A stretch of 64,000 nucleotides of DNA from CADEGL01 sp050180485 (GCA_050180485.1 JBFXED010000012.1:1-64000); one strand, 5' to 3'; positions 44,957-54,718 are shown, counted from the stretch's first letter. Notes: generated from the letters alone by a model not told the origin. A program made the numbers and translations.

Positions 44957-47830
44957 TCAACCTTCGGTCAGCCGGTTCCACCAACCGCGCCGCGCGGGCT
45001 TGGCCGGTTCGCTCGGCTGCGCCGGTTCCGCCGCGGCAGGAGCGGGAGAAGCGGGAGGCTCAGGCGCGCGCTCCTCGCGAACCTCGGCACGATAGGGCTC
45101 CGGTTCGCGCGGCGCTTCGAAATACGCCGGTGTGGATTCGGACGTATCGCCGTTCATGCCGCCGGACTGTTCATCGTGCCCGGCCGCATCGTTCGCCTCA
45201 GCGCCGTGCTCCTGACCGCCATTCTCGTGTCCGGCTTCGCCGTTGCCTTCCATGGCGCCGTGACGCTCGCGGAAGCGGCGGCCGCCGCGGCGGCCGCGCC
45301 GGCGCCGGCGCCGGCCGCGACGGTCGCCCTCTTCACCGGGCGCGCCGGGCTGGCGGTTTTGATCGGCGGTGGGCGGTGCACGTTGCTCGCCGTCGTCCTC
45401 GGTCGCGAGGCCTTCAGGCGCACCGCCGTCATCGGCGGCGTTGGCCCAGGTTTCAGGATCGGTGGGATCGGCCCACGGATCCGGACCGCCGAACGGCTGC
45501 GGTTGGTCACGGTTCCCCGGTTCGGCGAAGGCCGGACGTTGCTGCTGTGGGCGGTCTTGCTGCGGACCACGGTCGTCGCCCTCGCGGCGGCGGCGACCAC
45601 CGCGGCGACCACGCCGGCGGCGGCGACGTCCGCCGCTGTCCTCGCCGCCTTCCTCGCGCGGCGCGTGTTCCACGCGTTCGGGCGATGCGCCGGTGTCCAC
45701 GCTTTCGGCTTCTTCGGCCTCGCCCCCTTCATCGGCGGACGATTCCGTATCGTCTTCCTCCTCTGCCAGCTCGACGCGGCGTTCGGCGGCGGCGATGTCA
45801 TGGCGCAGCGGCACCGGGGGCGCGAGCGAGGGATCGCGCTGCTTGGTGATCTCGATCTTGTAGGCCGGGGTCGTCATGTGCTCGTCGCCCAGCACGATGA
45901 TGCGCAGGGCAAAGCGTTCCTCGATCTCGCCGAGCGAACGCCGCGCATGGTTGAGAAGATGAAGCGCGACGCGCGTCGGCACCGTGACGGTGATCTCGCC
46001 CGCACGGCGCTTGAGCGCCTCTTCCTCGACCGCGCGCAAAACCTGCAGGCCGATGTTTTCCGTGGAGCGTACGAGTCCGGTGCCGGCGCAGATCGGGCAG
46101 CGCTCGGTCGAGGTTTCCACCAGGCTGGCGCGCAGGCGCTGGCGTGACATTTCCAGCAAGCCGAAATGGCTGATGCGGCCGATCTGGATGCGCGCACGAT
46201 CATCCTTCATGGCCTCCTTGAGGCGCCGTTCAACCGCGTGGTTGTTGCGGTTCTCCTCCATGTCGATGAAGTCGATGACGATCAGTCCAGCCAGATCGCG
46301 CAGACGAAGCTGACGCGCGATTTCCTCGGCCGCCTCCAGGTTCGTCTTGTAGGCGGTTTCCTCGATGTTGCGCTCGCGCGTGGCACGCCCCGAGTTCACG
46401 TCGATGGCGACCAGCGCTTCGGTCGAATTGATGACGATCGAGCCGCCGGAGCGAAGTTGGACCATCGGATTCTGGATGGTCTCGAGCTGCTGCTCCACGT
46501 TGTAGCGGTGGAACAACGGGGTCGCTTCGTCATAAAGCCGCACGCGCTTGGCGTGGCTCGGCATCATGGCCTTCATGAAAGCCTTGGCCGTCTTGTAGCC
46601 TTCTTCGCCGGCGACGATCACTTCCTCGACGCCGCGTCCATACAGGTCGCGGACCGCGCGCTTGATGACGTCGGCTTCCTCATAGATCAAGGCCGGCGCG
46701 GTCGAGGTAAGCGTGCGTTCGCGGATCTCGTCCCACAAGCGGATCAGGTATTCATAGTCGCGCTTGACCTCGGCTTTGGTGCGCTCTTGGCCGGCGGTGC
46801 GCAGGATCAGCGACATGCCCTCGGGCGGATCCAAATCGTCGACGATCGCCTTGAGGCGTTTGCGATCGCTCTGATTGGTGATCTTGCGCGAAATTCCACC
46901 GCCTCGACCCGTGTTGGGCATCAGCACGCAATAGCGGCCGGGCAGGGACAGATACGTGGTCAGCGCCGCGCCTTTGTTGCCGCGCTCCTCCTTGGTCACC
47001 TGGACCAGGATGATCTGGCGCCGCTTGATGACTTCCTGAATCTTGTACCGGCGCTGCAAGCGGCGCCGGCGGCGGCGCAAATCCTCACCCATGTCGCTGC
47101 CGATCGTGTCGACCCCTTCGGGTTTGGCGGCAGGGGCGATCTGCTCATCGCCTGAGGGCGCCGGCACGGGTTCTTCGACACCGCCTTCGGCGGGAAGGAT
47201 CGGCTCGCCGGCGTCCAACGATGCTTCAGACTCTTGCGCAGTGTTGAATGCGTCGTCGGGGTAGGCGCTGGTGGAAATATCAGCAGCGGAGAGTTCGACG
47301 CTGCCCGTGCGCTCGTGTTCGTTGACCTCGGCCGGCGCTTCCAGATCTTCGACCGGCAGCGGCGCGGCGCCGCCGATTTCCTCGACCGTTAGGTCGGCGG
47401 GGACATCTTCGACCGTGCTGATTTCGGTGGTAGGCGTCTCGCCGTCATGCGCATCGGCCGCCGTGGATTCGAGCGCGACTTGCTCGGTAGCGTCGCGATC
47501 GGACGATTCACGCGGGGGTTCGTCTTGTTCGCGATCGTTCTGCTCGCGTTCCTCGGCGAGCAACAGTTCGCGATCCTCGACCGGGATGCGGTAATAGTCC
47601 GGGTGGATTTCGCTGAAGGCCAGGAAGCCGTGGCGGTTTCCGCCGTAATCGACAAAGGCGGCTTGCAGCGATGGTTCTACCCGCGTGACCTTGGCGAGGT
47701 AGATGTTGCCCTTGATGGGCTTCCGGGAAAGAGTTTCGTGGTCGTATTCCTCAATCCGGTTTCCGTCCACGACCAGCACGCGGGTCTCTTCCCGGTGGGT
47801 CGCGTCGATCAGGATATTCTTCTTCGACAT
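44957..47830 (-). CDS. rne: Ribonuclease E
   Basis: 957 residues from ATG 47830. S1 domain (about 36-95 and again from about 245) is split by an acidic, low-complexity insert (about 97-240) characteristic of alphaproteobacterial RNase E. Catalytic Asp in VAIDVNSG (about 474) and VIDFIDME (about 519), zinc-link CPICAGTG (about 574). After about 680 the protein is disordered: acidic stretch, then Arg/Gly-rich runs (RRRRRRGRRGGRRRR and GRRRRRRGRRGGRRF) that should bind RNA and degradosome partners, and a conserved C-terminal end RGWWNRLTEG. It initiates mRNA decay and processes stable RNAs at the inner membrane. Confidence 0.97.
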   Translation of the reverse strand: MSKKNILIDATHREETRVLVVDGNRIEEYDHETLSRKPIKGNIYLAKVTRVEPSLQAAFVDYGGNRHGFLAFSEIHPDYYRIPVEDRELLLAEEREQNDREQDEPPRESSDRDATEQVALESTAADAHDGETPTTEISTVEDVPADLTVEEIGGAAPLPVEDLEAPAEVNEHERTGSVELSAADISTSAYPDDAFNTAQESEASLDAGEPILPAEGGVEEPVPAPSGDEQIAPAAKPEGVDTIGSDMGEDLRRRRRRLQRRYKIQEVIKRRQIILVQVTKEERGNKGAALTTYLSLPGRYCVLMPNTGRGGGISRKITNQSDRKRLKAIVDDLDPPEGMSLILRTAGQERTKAEVKRDYEYLIRLWDEIRERTLTSTAPALIYEEADVIKRAVRDLYGRGVEEVIVAGEEGYKTAKAFMKAMMPSHAKRVRLYDEATPLFHRYNVEQQLETIQNPMVQLRSGGSIVINSTEALVAIDVNSGRATRERNIEETAYKTNLEAAEEIARQLRLRDLAGLIVIDFIDMEENRNNHAVERRLKEAMKDDRARIQIGRISHFGLLEMSRQRLRASLVETSTERCPICAGTGLVRSTENIGLQVLRAVEEEALKRRAGEITVTVPTRVALHLLNHARRSLGEIEERFALRIIVLGDEHMTTPAYKIEITKQRDPSLAPPVPLRHDIAAAERRVELAEEEDDTESSADEGGEAEEAESVDTGASPERVEHAPREEGGEDSGGRRRRRRGRRGGRRRREGDDRGPQQDRPQQQRPAFAEPGNRDQPQPFGGPDPWADPTDPETWANAADDGGAPEGLATEDDGEQRAPPTADQNRQPGAPGEEGDRRGRRRRRRGRRGGRRFRERHGAMEGNGEAGHENGGQEHGAEANDAAGHDEQSGGMNGDTSESTPAYFEAPREPEPYRAEVREERAPEPPASPAPAAAEPAQPSEPAKPARRGWWNRLTEG

Positions 47831-48258
47831 TGAGTGGGTTCTCCATCAAGCGCCGGGCCGCATCGCGCAAGCGCGCATCGAGCGGCGGGCGGTCGAAGGC
47901 GGCGACGGCCGGGCGCGGCATCCCGGCGCGCAAAAGCGCGCTCGGATGGGCCACGCCGGAGCGATTCGTCAGGGCCGGCTTCGGTGATTGAATCAACATG
48001 CGCGTCCTAGGGGGACTGTCCGCGGCCGGAAGCGCCATCAGGCGCCCGCCGCAGCCCGCACGGGAACCGAGTCTCGTTTCGTTCGTGAGAAACGGCTCAC
48101 CGCGTGTGTCCACCAATACAAAATAGAGACAAGGCGGTTGCATCTCAATGGCTGTTTCCAGCCCGCGCCCCCGGGGTGCAGGGGCGGATTGGGTCAAATC
48201 GGCTTGATCCCGAAAAAATATAGGTATATCTAGGGGTAAGGTATCGGGAGCCCACAAG
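47831..48258. promoter_or_regulatory. Divergent region between rne and the amidase gene
   Basis: 428 bases without a supported gene. The right end (48204-48240) is unusually AT-rich for this DNA: TTGATC at 48204 and TATATC at 48225 could be a weak promoter for the amidase gene, though the spacing (15) is short. The left 300 bases would be the long 5' leader of rne; in enterobacteria such a leader serves feedback control by RNase E, and the same may hold here. Frames in it look like antisense noise. Confidence 0.35.
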
Positions 48259-49734
48259 ATGTGCCGAGCCGAGCATCTTGCGCGCCTGGCGGCCCTGGTC
48301 CTCGTTTGGGTCGCGCTGGCCTTGCCGGCGGCTGCGGAGCCGACCGTGATCGCCGCACGCCTGGGCCCCAGCCCCGAGCGTACGCGTTTCGTCATGGAAT
48401 TCAGCGAGCCGGTGTCCTTCACGGTCCTGACCCTGTCGGACCCGTACCGTATTGTCGTCGACCTGCCGGAGGTGATCTGGCAGTTGCCTCCCGAGACGGG
48501 AACCAAGGGCGGCGGTTTGGTGGCCCGTTACCGCTATGGCCAGTTCGAGCCGGGCACCCAGCGCGTGGTCATCGACCTGACGGGACCGGCCAAGGTGCAG
48601 AACGCTTTTATAGCGGCACCGGAGGCAGGCCGCCTGCACCGGTTGGTGGTCGACCTGGAGCCGACGCCGGCCAAATCCTTCGCGGAAGACATTATAACGC
48701 GGCAGGTCGCGGGCGTGCCGGGGCCGAGCGGCACGGGGTCCCAGGCCGCCACGCTACCGGAAAAGACGCCAGCGCCGCAGGCTCAGGCCGCTGCTTCGGG
48801 CGCGCGCGCCAATCCGCCACCGCCGAGCGTGGCTGCTGCCGGCACGCAAGACAATCCGCCGCCCGCAGCGCCGCCGCCCGTTGCCCCGGCGGAAACGCCG
48901 GCTTCCAATCCACCGCCCGCCACGCTTCCGCCGCCTGCGGCGGCGCCCGAGCCCGCCGCTCCGGAAACGAAGGTCGCGGCCACCCGTCCGCCGCCATCCG
49001 CGCCCACGGCCAAGGGCAAGAAGCGCGACGACCGCAAGGTCATCGTCATCGACGCGGGCCATGGCGGCGTCGATCCCGGCGCCGTCAGCGTCACTGGTGC
49101 CTATGAAAAGGACATCACCTTGCCCATGGCTCTGGCGCTGAAGAAGGCGCTGGAGCAGGACGGGCGCTATAAAGCCGTGCTGACGCGTTCGACCGATGTG
49201 TTCCTGCGCCTGCGCGAGCGCGTCGAAGTCGCGCGCGCGGCGGGCGCGGATTTGTTCATTTCCCTGCACGCGGATTCGGTGGGCAGCCCGATCGGCGCCC
49301 AGACCTTGCGCGGCGCCTCGGTCTACACGCTGTCCGAGCAGGCGTCGGACAAGGAAGCCGAGGCGCTGGCCGCGAAGGAGAACAAGGCCGACATCATTGC
49401 GGGCGTCGACCTGGGCGGCAAAAGCATCGATGTCTCCAACATCCTGATCGATCTGGCCCAGCGCGAGAGCATGAATGAGGCCGCGCGCTTCGCCGCGTTG
49501 CTGGTCGACGATCTGAAGGACGTGGTGCCGGTTCTCGACCGCTCGCACCGATTCGCGGGCTTCGCCGTGCTCAAGGCGCCCGACATTCCCTCCGTCCTGA
49601 TCGAGATGGGCTATCTCTCCAACCGGGCCGACGAGCAGCGGCTGCGCTCCGACGCCCAGCGGGCCAAGCTGGCGGCGGCCATGCGTCATGCTGTCGACTC
49701 GTTCTTCGCCAACCGCCAAGCCAGGGCGCAGTAA
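48259..49734 (+). CDS. amiC: N-acetylmuramoyl-L-alanine amidase with AMIN domain
   Basis: 491 residues from ATG 48259. Signal peptide ends PAAA at 26. AMIN peptidoglycan-binding domain (about 30-135), long Pro/Ala/Thr linker (about 150-255), Amidase_3 catalytic domain (about 260-485). Zinc site: DAGHGG, the Glu in YEKDITL, and ISLHADS; catalytic Glu in LIEMGYLSN. It splits the stem peptide from glycan strands in the periplasm for daughter cell separation, normally after activation by EnvC/NlpD-type proteins. Precedes PBP1A by 128 bases. Confidence 0.95.
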   Translation: MCRAEHLARLAALVLVWVALALPAAAEPTVIAARLGPSPERTRFVMEFSEPVSFTVLTLSDPYRIVVDLPEVIWQLPPETGTKGGGLVARYRYGQFEPGTQRVVIDLTGPAKVQNAFIAAPEAGRLHRLVVDLEPTPAKSFAEDIITRQVAGVPGPSGTGSQAATLPEKTPAPQAQAAASGARANPPPPSVAAAGTQDNPPPAAPPPVAPAETPASNPPPATLPPPAAAPEPAAPETKVAATRPPPSAPTAKGKKRDDRKVIVIDAGHGGVDPGAVSVTGAYEKDITLPMALALKKALEQDGRYKAVLTRSTDVFLRLRERVEVARAAGADLFISLHADSVGSPIGAQTLRGASVYTLSEQASDKEAEALAAKENKADIIAGVDLGGKSIDVSNILIDLAQRESMNEAARFAALLVDDLKDVVPVLDRSHRFAGFAVLKAPDIPSVLIEMGYLSNRADEQRLRSDAQRAKLAAAMRHAVDSFFANRQARAQ

Positions 49735-49862
49735 GCCGCCCCAATCCCGCCGTGATTGCGCGCCAAGTTCGATCCTGTGCAATTTCGGGCCCGCGCAATT
49801 TCGGGACCGATGGTGTATAGCCTGCCGATCCGCGCCCTGAACCGAGCCGCCTTGGTGCCTTG

Positions 49863-52421
49863 ATGGCCGACAAGTCCGACGAGATCCTGCGCGCATGGCG
49901 GCCCGCCTCGTCCGAACCGCCCCGTGGCCCGCGCAACCGCAAGCCGAGCGGCGGCGGCAAACCGCCCAAGCCGCCGCGCAAGCCCGGCCGTTGGCGCTGG
50001 CTGCGCCAGTTGGTCATTGCGTGCCTCTTCCTCGGTCTGGCTGGCGGGCTGATGGCCGGATATCTGATCTGGCACTTCGCGCGCGATCTGCCGGACTACA
50101 GTCAGCTTGAAACCTACGAACCGCCCATTGCCACCCGCGTCTATGCGGGCGACGGGCGCCTGGTTGCGGAGTTCGCGACGGAGAAACGCGTCTTCACCGC
50201 GATCGATTCGATTCCCAAGGTCGTGATCGATGCCTTTCTGGCCGCCGAGGATTCCGAGTTCTACACCCACCGTGGCGTGAACTTCTTCTCCATGGTGCGC
50301 GCGGCGCTCCAGAATGTGGGCAACCTGGCGGACAACCGGCGTCCGGTCGGTGCGTCCACCATCACCCAGCAGGTGGCCAAGAACTTTCTGCTGTCCAACG
50401 AATTGTCCATCGCGCGCAAGGTGAAGGAGGTCGTTCTGGCCACGCGCATCGAGAAGGCGCTCAGCAAGAAGCGCATCCTCGAGCTGTACTTGAACGAGAT
50501 CTATCTGGGCTATGGCGCCTATGGCGTGGCCGCGGCGGCGGGCAATTATTTCGGCAAATCGCTGGACGAATTGACAGTGCCGGAAGCCGCCTATCTGGCC
50601 GCGCTGCCCAAGGCGCCCAGCAACTATCATCCGATCCGCAATCCGCAGGCCGCTGTCGCGCGCCGTAACTGGGTGATCGAGCGGATGCGCGACGAGCGTT
50701 TCATCACGCCCGAGGTCGCGCAAAAAGCCGAGGCCGCGCCGTTGGGCGTGCGCCTGCGCGACGACACCGACATCGCCCGCGCCGACTACTATGCGGAAGA
50801 GGTGCGGCGTATCCTGATCGGCAAGTACGGCGAGGACTCGCTCTATCGCGGCGGGCTCGCGGTGCGCACCTCGCTGGACCCGCGGTTCCAGGCCATCGCC
50901 GACCGGGTCTTGCGCACGGGTTTGCGCGCCTATGACCGCCGTCACGGCTGGCGCGGGCCCATCGGCACGATGGACATTTCGGGCGATTGGGCCAAGCGCC
51001 TGAACGCCCATCCGCCCGTGGGTGGGTTATCGCCTTGGCGTTTGGCTTTGGTGCTGTCGGTCGCGAACGATCACGCGGAAATCGGTTTCGGCGACGGCAC
51101 GAAGGCGAAGCTCGCGATGTCCGAGATGGCGTGGGCGCGGAAGTCGTTGCCGGAAGCCGAAGTCGGGCCGTCGCCCAAGACGCCCTCCGAGGTGGTGAAG
51201 CCGGGCGACCTGATCGCCGTCGAAGGCATCAAGAAGGACAACGATACGGTCTATGCCTTGCGCCAGATTCCGCTGATCCAGGGCGCCATCGTGGCGCTCG
51301 ATCCGCACACGGGCCGCGTGCTGGCCATGTCCGGCGGCTATAGCCAGGACATGAGCATGTTCAATCGCGCGACCCAGGCCAAGCGCCAGCCGGGCTCGGC
51401 CTTCAAGCCCTTCGTCTACCTGGCCGCGCTGGATGCCGGTCTCACGCCCTCGACGCGCATCCTCGACGCGCCCATCGTGATCGACCAGGGGCCGGGCCTG
51501 CCCAAATGGAAGCCCGAGAACTACACGCAGAAATTCTACGGCCCCGCGCCCATGCGCATCGGCATCGAACAATCGCGCAATTTGATGACCGTTCGGCTGG
51601 CGCAGACCGTCGGCATGGACAAAGTGGCCGATGCGGCCGAACGCTTCGGTGTCGTCGACAAGCTGCAGCAGACCTTGGCCAATTCGCTGGGCGCGACCGA
51701 GACCACGCTTCTGCGCCTGACGGCCGCCTACGCCATGATCGACAACGGTGGCAAGAAGATCACGCCGACCTTCATCGACCGCGTGCAGGATCGTTATGGC
51801 AAGACGCTGTTCCGCGCCGATCAACGTGTCTGCAACGGCTGCGGCGCGAGCGCATGGAACGGCCAGCCGCCGCCCTCCTTGCCGGATACCCGCGCTCAGA
51901 TCGGCGATCCCGTCAGCGCGTATCAAATGGTATCGATGATGGAAGGCGTCGTGCAGCGCGGCACGGGCGCGCGCATCGCCGAACTGCGGCGCTCGATCGC
52001 GGGCAAGACCGGCACCACCAACGAAAGCATGGACACTTGGTTTGTCGGCTTCTCGGCCAACCTGGCCGTCGGCGTGTTCGTCGGCTTCGACCATCCCGCC
52101 ACGCTCGGCAAGAAGGAGCAGGGCGCCTCGGTCGCGGTGCCCATCTTCAAGGAGTTCATGGCCGAAGCTCTGAAGGACAAGCCCGATGTGCCGTTCCGCG
52201 TGCCGCCCGGCGTTTCCCTCGTGCGCGTGAACCACGATACGGGGCAGCTTGCCCGGCCCGGCGATCGCGTCGTGATCCTGGAAGCTTTCCGCGCGGGCAC
52301 AGGCCCTGGCGAGAGCGCCACCCTGATGGGCATGGGCACGGACGACACGGGCTCGGGAACCGGCTCCAGCTTCGGCGGGGCGGGCTCGGCGACCAGCACG
52401 GGCACCGGCGGGCTGTATTAA
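49863..52421 (+). CDS. mrcA: Penicillin-binding protein 1A
   Basis: 852 residues from ATG 49863. Basic Pro-rich cytoplasmic N-terminus, one membrane helix (about 50-72), GT51 glycosyltransferase domain (about 90-265: EDSEFYTHRGVNFFSMVRA, GASTITQQVAKN), an OB-like insert (about 330-430), transpeptidase domain with SAFK (catalytic Ser), SRN-like motif and KTGTTNES, then a Gly/Ser/Thr tail. It polymerises and cross-links peptidoglycan. The pairing with an amidase upstream is common in alphaproteobacteria. Confidence 0.96.
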   Translation: MADKSDEILRAWRPASSEPPRGPRNRKPSGGGKPPKPPRKPGRWRWLRQLVIACLFLGLAGGLMAGYLIWHFARDLPDYSQLETYEPPIATRVYAGDGRLVAEFATEKRVFTAIDSIPKVVIDAFLAAEDSEFYTHRGVNFFSMVRAALQNVGNLADNRRPVGASTITQQVAKNFLLSNELSIARKVKEVVLATRIEKALSKKRILELYLNEIYLGYGAYGVAAAAGNYFGKSLDELTVPEAAYLAALPKAPSNYHPIRNPQAAVARRNWVIERMRDERFITPEVAQKAEAAPLGVRLRDDTDIARADYYAEEVRRILIGKYGEDSLYRGGLAVRTSLDPRFQAIADRVLRTGLRAYDRRHGWRGPIGTMDISGDWAKRLNAHPPVGGLSPWRLALVLSVANDHAEIGFGDGTKAKLAMSEMAWARKSLPEAEVGPSPKTPSEVVKPGDLIAVEGIKKDNDTVYALRQIPLIQGAIVALDPHTGRVLAMSGGYSQDMSMFNRATQAKRQPGSAFKPFVYLAALDAGLTPSTRILDAPIVIDQGPGLPKWKPENYTQKFYGPAPMRIGIEQSRNLMTVRLAQTVGMDKVADAAERFGVVDKLQQTLANSLGATETTLLRLTAAYAMIDNGGKKITPTFIDRVQDRYGKTLFRADQRVCNGCGASAWNGQPPPSLPDTRAQIGDPVSAYQMVSMMEGVVQRGTGARIAELRRSIAGKTGTTNESMDTWFVGFSANLAVGVFVGFDHPATLGKKEQGASVAVPIFKEFMAEALKDKPDVPFRVPPGVSLVRVNHDTGQLARPGDRVVILEAFRAGTGPGESATLMGMGTDDTGSGTGSSFGGAGSATSTGTGGLY

Positions 52422-52436
52422 TCACGGGGATGGGCC

Positions 52437-52541
52437 ATGAACGAACACATCCGGCGTCATAAGGCGATGTATCTCACGGTCATTGTGATTGCCGTGGCCG
52501 TGTTCGCGATCCTTCCCATGTGGTCGTGGCTGGCGGAGTAA
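52437..52541 (+). CDS. 34-residue single-pass membrane peptide
   Basis: ATG at 52437 with ACGGGGA upstream, 15 bases after the PBP1A stop. The frame reads a short basic cytoplasmic part (NEHIRRHKAM), a hydrophobic helix (YLTVIVIAVAVFAILPMW) and a short end (SWLAE). Positive-inside rule gives N-in topology. The reading is convincing (clean helix, coupling distance and ribosome site) but no family is recognised. It may be co-expressed with PBP1A. Confidence 0.6.
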   Translation: MNEHIRRHKAMYLTVIVIAVAVFAILPMWSWLAE

Positions 52542-52698
52542 CCCCGGCGCATCACTTTGGGCGTTATTTCCTAGAAGCGCTGTGGTTCGGCGGCTTCTTA
52601 CGCGCCCGAATGGTCACAAGGTGGAAAGGAACTGGCCCCCTACACTTTCCATTACTCGAAAGCGGCGGCGAATAGTCGCCGTCGATTGGGAGATAACC

Positions 52699-52962
52699 AT
52701 GGAGAAGGTGAAGGGTGGAACTTCCGAGGAGGCCGCGGTTGTGGCACGGCGGCGGTTTCTCGCCAATTGCGGGAAATTCGCAATCGTAACTCCTCCCGTG
52801 GTGTCGTTGATGCTGTCCGCTTCCCATCGGAGCTATGCGAATGTCGGCTCCGGCGGTGGCGGAGGACATGGTCACGGCCATGGTCATGGCAACAACGGTT
52901 ATGGCAATGGTGGCCATGACGGTGTTCCTGGCCGCTCCAACCAAGAGGATGACGATCGCTAA
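52699..52962 (+). CDS. Small exported Gly/His-rich protein with Tat-like signal
   Basis: 87 residues from ATG 52699 (GGGAGAT upstream). The N-terminal region ARRRFLANCGKFAIVTPP followed by VVSLMLSAS looks like a twin-arginine-type signal (RRRFL and an uncharged core), cleaved near ASHRSYA. The mature part is a run of Gly with the HGHGHGHG repeat and Asn, ending in acidic residues, so it could bind metal ions. Similar small RRxFLxxxGK-type proteins of unknown role occur in proteobacteria. A hairpin terminator follows at once. Confidence 0.6.
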   Translation: MEKVKGGTSEEAAVVARRRFLANCGKFAIVTPPVVSLMLSASHRSYANVGSGGGGGHGHGHGHGNNGYGNGGHDGVPGRSNQEDDDR

Positions 52963-53276
52963 TTCTCCGATATCTTCGTGAAAGCGTCTGAGTGGCGGAC
53001 CCCCAAGGGTCCGCCACTTTGCCTTCCGGTGCGGCTAATTGCCGCAGGATAGAGGCCGCGCGACCTCCTCCAAGGACCGCCGCTCGGCATCGATGCAGAG
53101 GAAAAAGGCGGTGAGTCCGGCACAGATCATCAGCGCTGCGCTTAAAAGATAAGCTCACGCCCGCGTCGAGAACCGGGGTGCGGGGTTCCGCTTCAATTGA
53201 AATTCGATCACAAAAATCGATTCGCAATCGCCATGACCCGTCCTACCATGATGGGCAAATGTACCGGAGCGCCGCC
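52963..53276. other. Intergenic stretch without supported gene
   Basis: 314 bases between the Gly/His-rich gene and the PhyH gene. It holds the hairpin terminator at 52991-53022. On the minus strand a 31-codon frame (53133-53038) reads as a short hydrophobic peptide, but it has no ribosome site. The right end (53200-53265) is AT-richer and is the likely promoter of the PhyH gene. Confidence 0.5.
52991..53022 (+). terminator. Rho-independent terminator
   Basis: Arms AGTGGCGGACCC (52991-53002) and GGGTCCGCCACT (53007-53018) with a CCAA loop, followed by TTTGCCTT. A 12-base perfect stem ending the PBP1A, membrane-peptide and Gly/His-rich gene transcript. Confidence 0.8.
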
Positions 53277-54092
53277 ATGCCCAAGGCTTTGTCCGAAGAT
53301 CAAATCGCCCATTACCGGCGCGAAGGATTCGTCACGCCGGTCACCGTCATGCCGCCCGCGGACGCCCAGGCGGTCCTGGACGCGGCGGGCGCGTGGGAAA
53401 AGCAAAGCGGCAAGCGCGCCAAAGAGCATCTGCGCGGCAAGCCGCACCTGTTGCTGACCGCGCTGGCCAGGCTGATCCGCACGCCGAAGCTGCTCGACGC
53501 GGTCGAGGATCTGATCGGGCCGGACATCGTGTGTCTGGAAACCGGCTTCCTGTGGAAGGACGCGCGCGATCCCGGCTTCGTGGCCTGGCACCAGGACAGC
53601 TCCTACATGAAGTTCGATCCGCCGTTGGCGCTGAATGCCTGGATCGCGCTGACCGATTCCAAGCTCGACAACGGCGCCATGCAGTTCATCAAGAACAGCC
53701 ACACGCTCGGTGACGTGCCCTACGAGCTGATCCCGACCGAGAACCACATGCTGAAATTCTCGCGCCAGGTGGTGGGCCTCGATACCGGCGACAGCCGCCG
53801 CGTGACGGCGGCCTTGGAGCCCGGCCAGATCTCGATCCACAACGCCAACGTGGTGCACGGCTCGGCGCCGAACAATTCCGACCGGCCGCGCATCGGCTTC
53901 GGCTGCCTGTTCGCGCCGCCCACCGTGAAGAACCAGAAGGGCGGCTTCATGTCGGCCACGCTCGTGCGCGGGCGCGACACGGCGGGGAATTTCGACCTGG
54001 AGCCCGAGCCCACGCGCGACTACGACCCGCCGGCGGTGGCCGCCTACGAGAAGGTGATGAACGCCTCCATGAAGCTCTACAAGGTCGAGTAG
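53277..54092 (+). CDS. Phytanoyl-CoA dioxygenase family (PhyH) protein
   Basis: 271 residues from ATG 53277, with CGGAG eight bases upstream. HxD in AWHQDSSYM, distal His in NVVHGSAPN, and Arg in DRPRIGFGC. N-terminal LSEDQIAHYRREGFVTPV is family-typical, and the run GDVPYELIPTENHML is shared with a subgroup of bacterial PhyH proteins seen in opportunistic degraders. Stands alone between a terminator and the msrB gene. Fourth PhyH in the window. Substrate unknown. Confidence 0.88.
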   Translation: MPKALSEDQIAHYRREGFVTPVTVMPPADAQAVLDAAGAWEKQSGKRAKEHLRGKPHLLLTALARLIRTPKLLDAVEDLIGPDIVCLETGFLWKDARDPGFVAWHQDSSYMKFDPPLALNAWIALTDSKLDNGAMQFIKNSHTLGDVPYELIPTENHMLKFSRQVVGLDTGDSRRVTAALEPGQISIHNANVVHGSAPNNSDRPRIGFGCLFAPPTVKNQKGGFMSATLVRGRDTAGNFDLEPEPTRDYDPPAVAAYEKVMNASMKLYKVE

Positions 54093-54211
54093 GGCGGCGT
54101 TCCCCTCACGCACCCGTGACTTCACGGACATGTGATGCGGCGCGGCCTTGATCCGCGCTAGCATCGGCGCACCTGGAACGGGTGGGCAAGAAGCATGACG
54201 GGAGCATGGTC

Positions 54212-54718
54212 ATGGCGAGGATGGGACGGCGGGAATTTCTCTTGGCGGGTGGCGCCGTGATCGGTTTGGGCGCGCTTTCGCGTCTCTGGCCGGGCGGCGC
54301 CGACGCCGCGGCCCCCAAGCAGACCTTCGAGATCACCCGCGCGGACGCCGAGTGGAAGAAGCTGTTGACGCCCGAGCAATACAAGGTGCTGCGCGAGCAC
54401 GGCACCGAGCGTGCTGGCTCAAGCCCGCTCGACCACGAGAAGCGCGCCGGCATCTTCCAATGCGCGGGCTGCCAATTGCCGCTCTATTCCTCCAAGACCA
54501 AGTTCGACAGCGGCACGGGCTGGCCCAGCTTCTGGGCGCCGCTCGACAACGCCATCGGCACCAGCGAGGACCGCTCCTTCTTCATGGTGCGGACAGAGGT
54601 GCATTGCCGCCGCTGTGGCGGGCATCTGGGCCATGTCTTCGACGACGGCCCGCCGCCGACGGGCAAGCGCTACTGCATGAACGGCGTGGCCATGATCTTC
54701 GTTCCGGCTGCCGCGTAA
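54212..54718 (+). CDS. msrB: Peptide-methionine (R)-S-oxide reductase, exported
   Basis: 168 residues from ATG 54212 (GGGAG eight bases upstream; longer frames from 54182 lack a site). A twin-arginine signal GRREFLLAGGAVIGLG precedes the MsrB fold: zinc cysteines CAGC and CRRCGG, GTGWPSFW, and the catalytic cysteine in RYCMNG. It repairs methionine-R-sulfoxide, here in the periplasm. The Tat signal suggests folding in the cytoplasm with zinc bound. msrA follows after 13 bases. Confidence 0.95.
   Translation: MARMGRREFLLAGGAVIGLGALSRLWPGGADAAAPKQTFEITRADAEWKKLLTPEQYKVLREHGTERAGSSPLDHEKRAGIFQCAGCQLPLYSSKTKFDSGTGWPSFWAPLDNAIGTSEDRSFFMVRTEVHCRRCGGHLGHVFDDGPPPTGKRYCMNGVAMIFVPAAA

Noticed and set aside
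45260..45680. Repetitive GC stretch that looks like a direct-repeat array
   Set aside because: It encodes the Arg/Gly-rich tail of RNase E; repeats come from codon repetition, not from a CRISPR or tandem-repeat locus.
47751..47998. Minus-strand frame in the rne leader reaching into rne
   Set aside because: Out of frame with rne, no ribosome site, and no family resemblance. The leader is better explained as untranslated.
53038..53133. 31-codon minus-strand frame for a hydrophobic peptide
   Set aside because: It begins with a plausible membrane helix, but no ribosome site or neighbour support is visible, and an in-frame stop lies shortly upstream.
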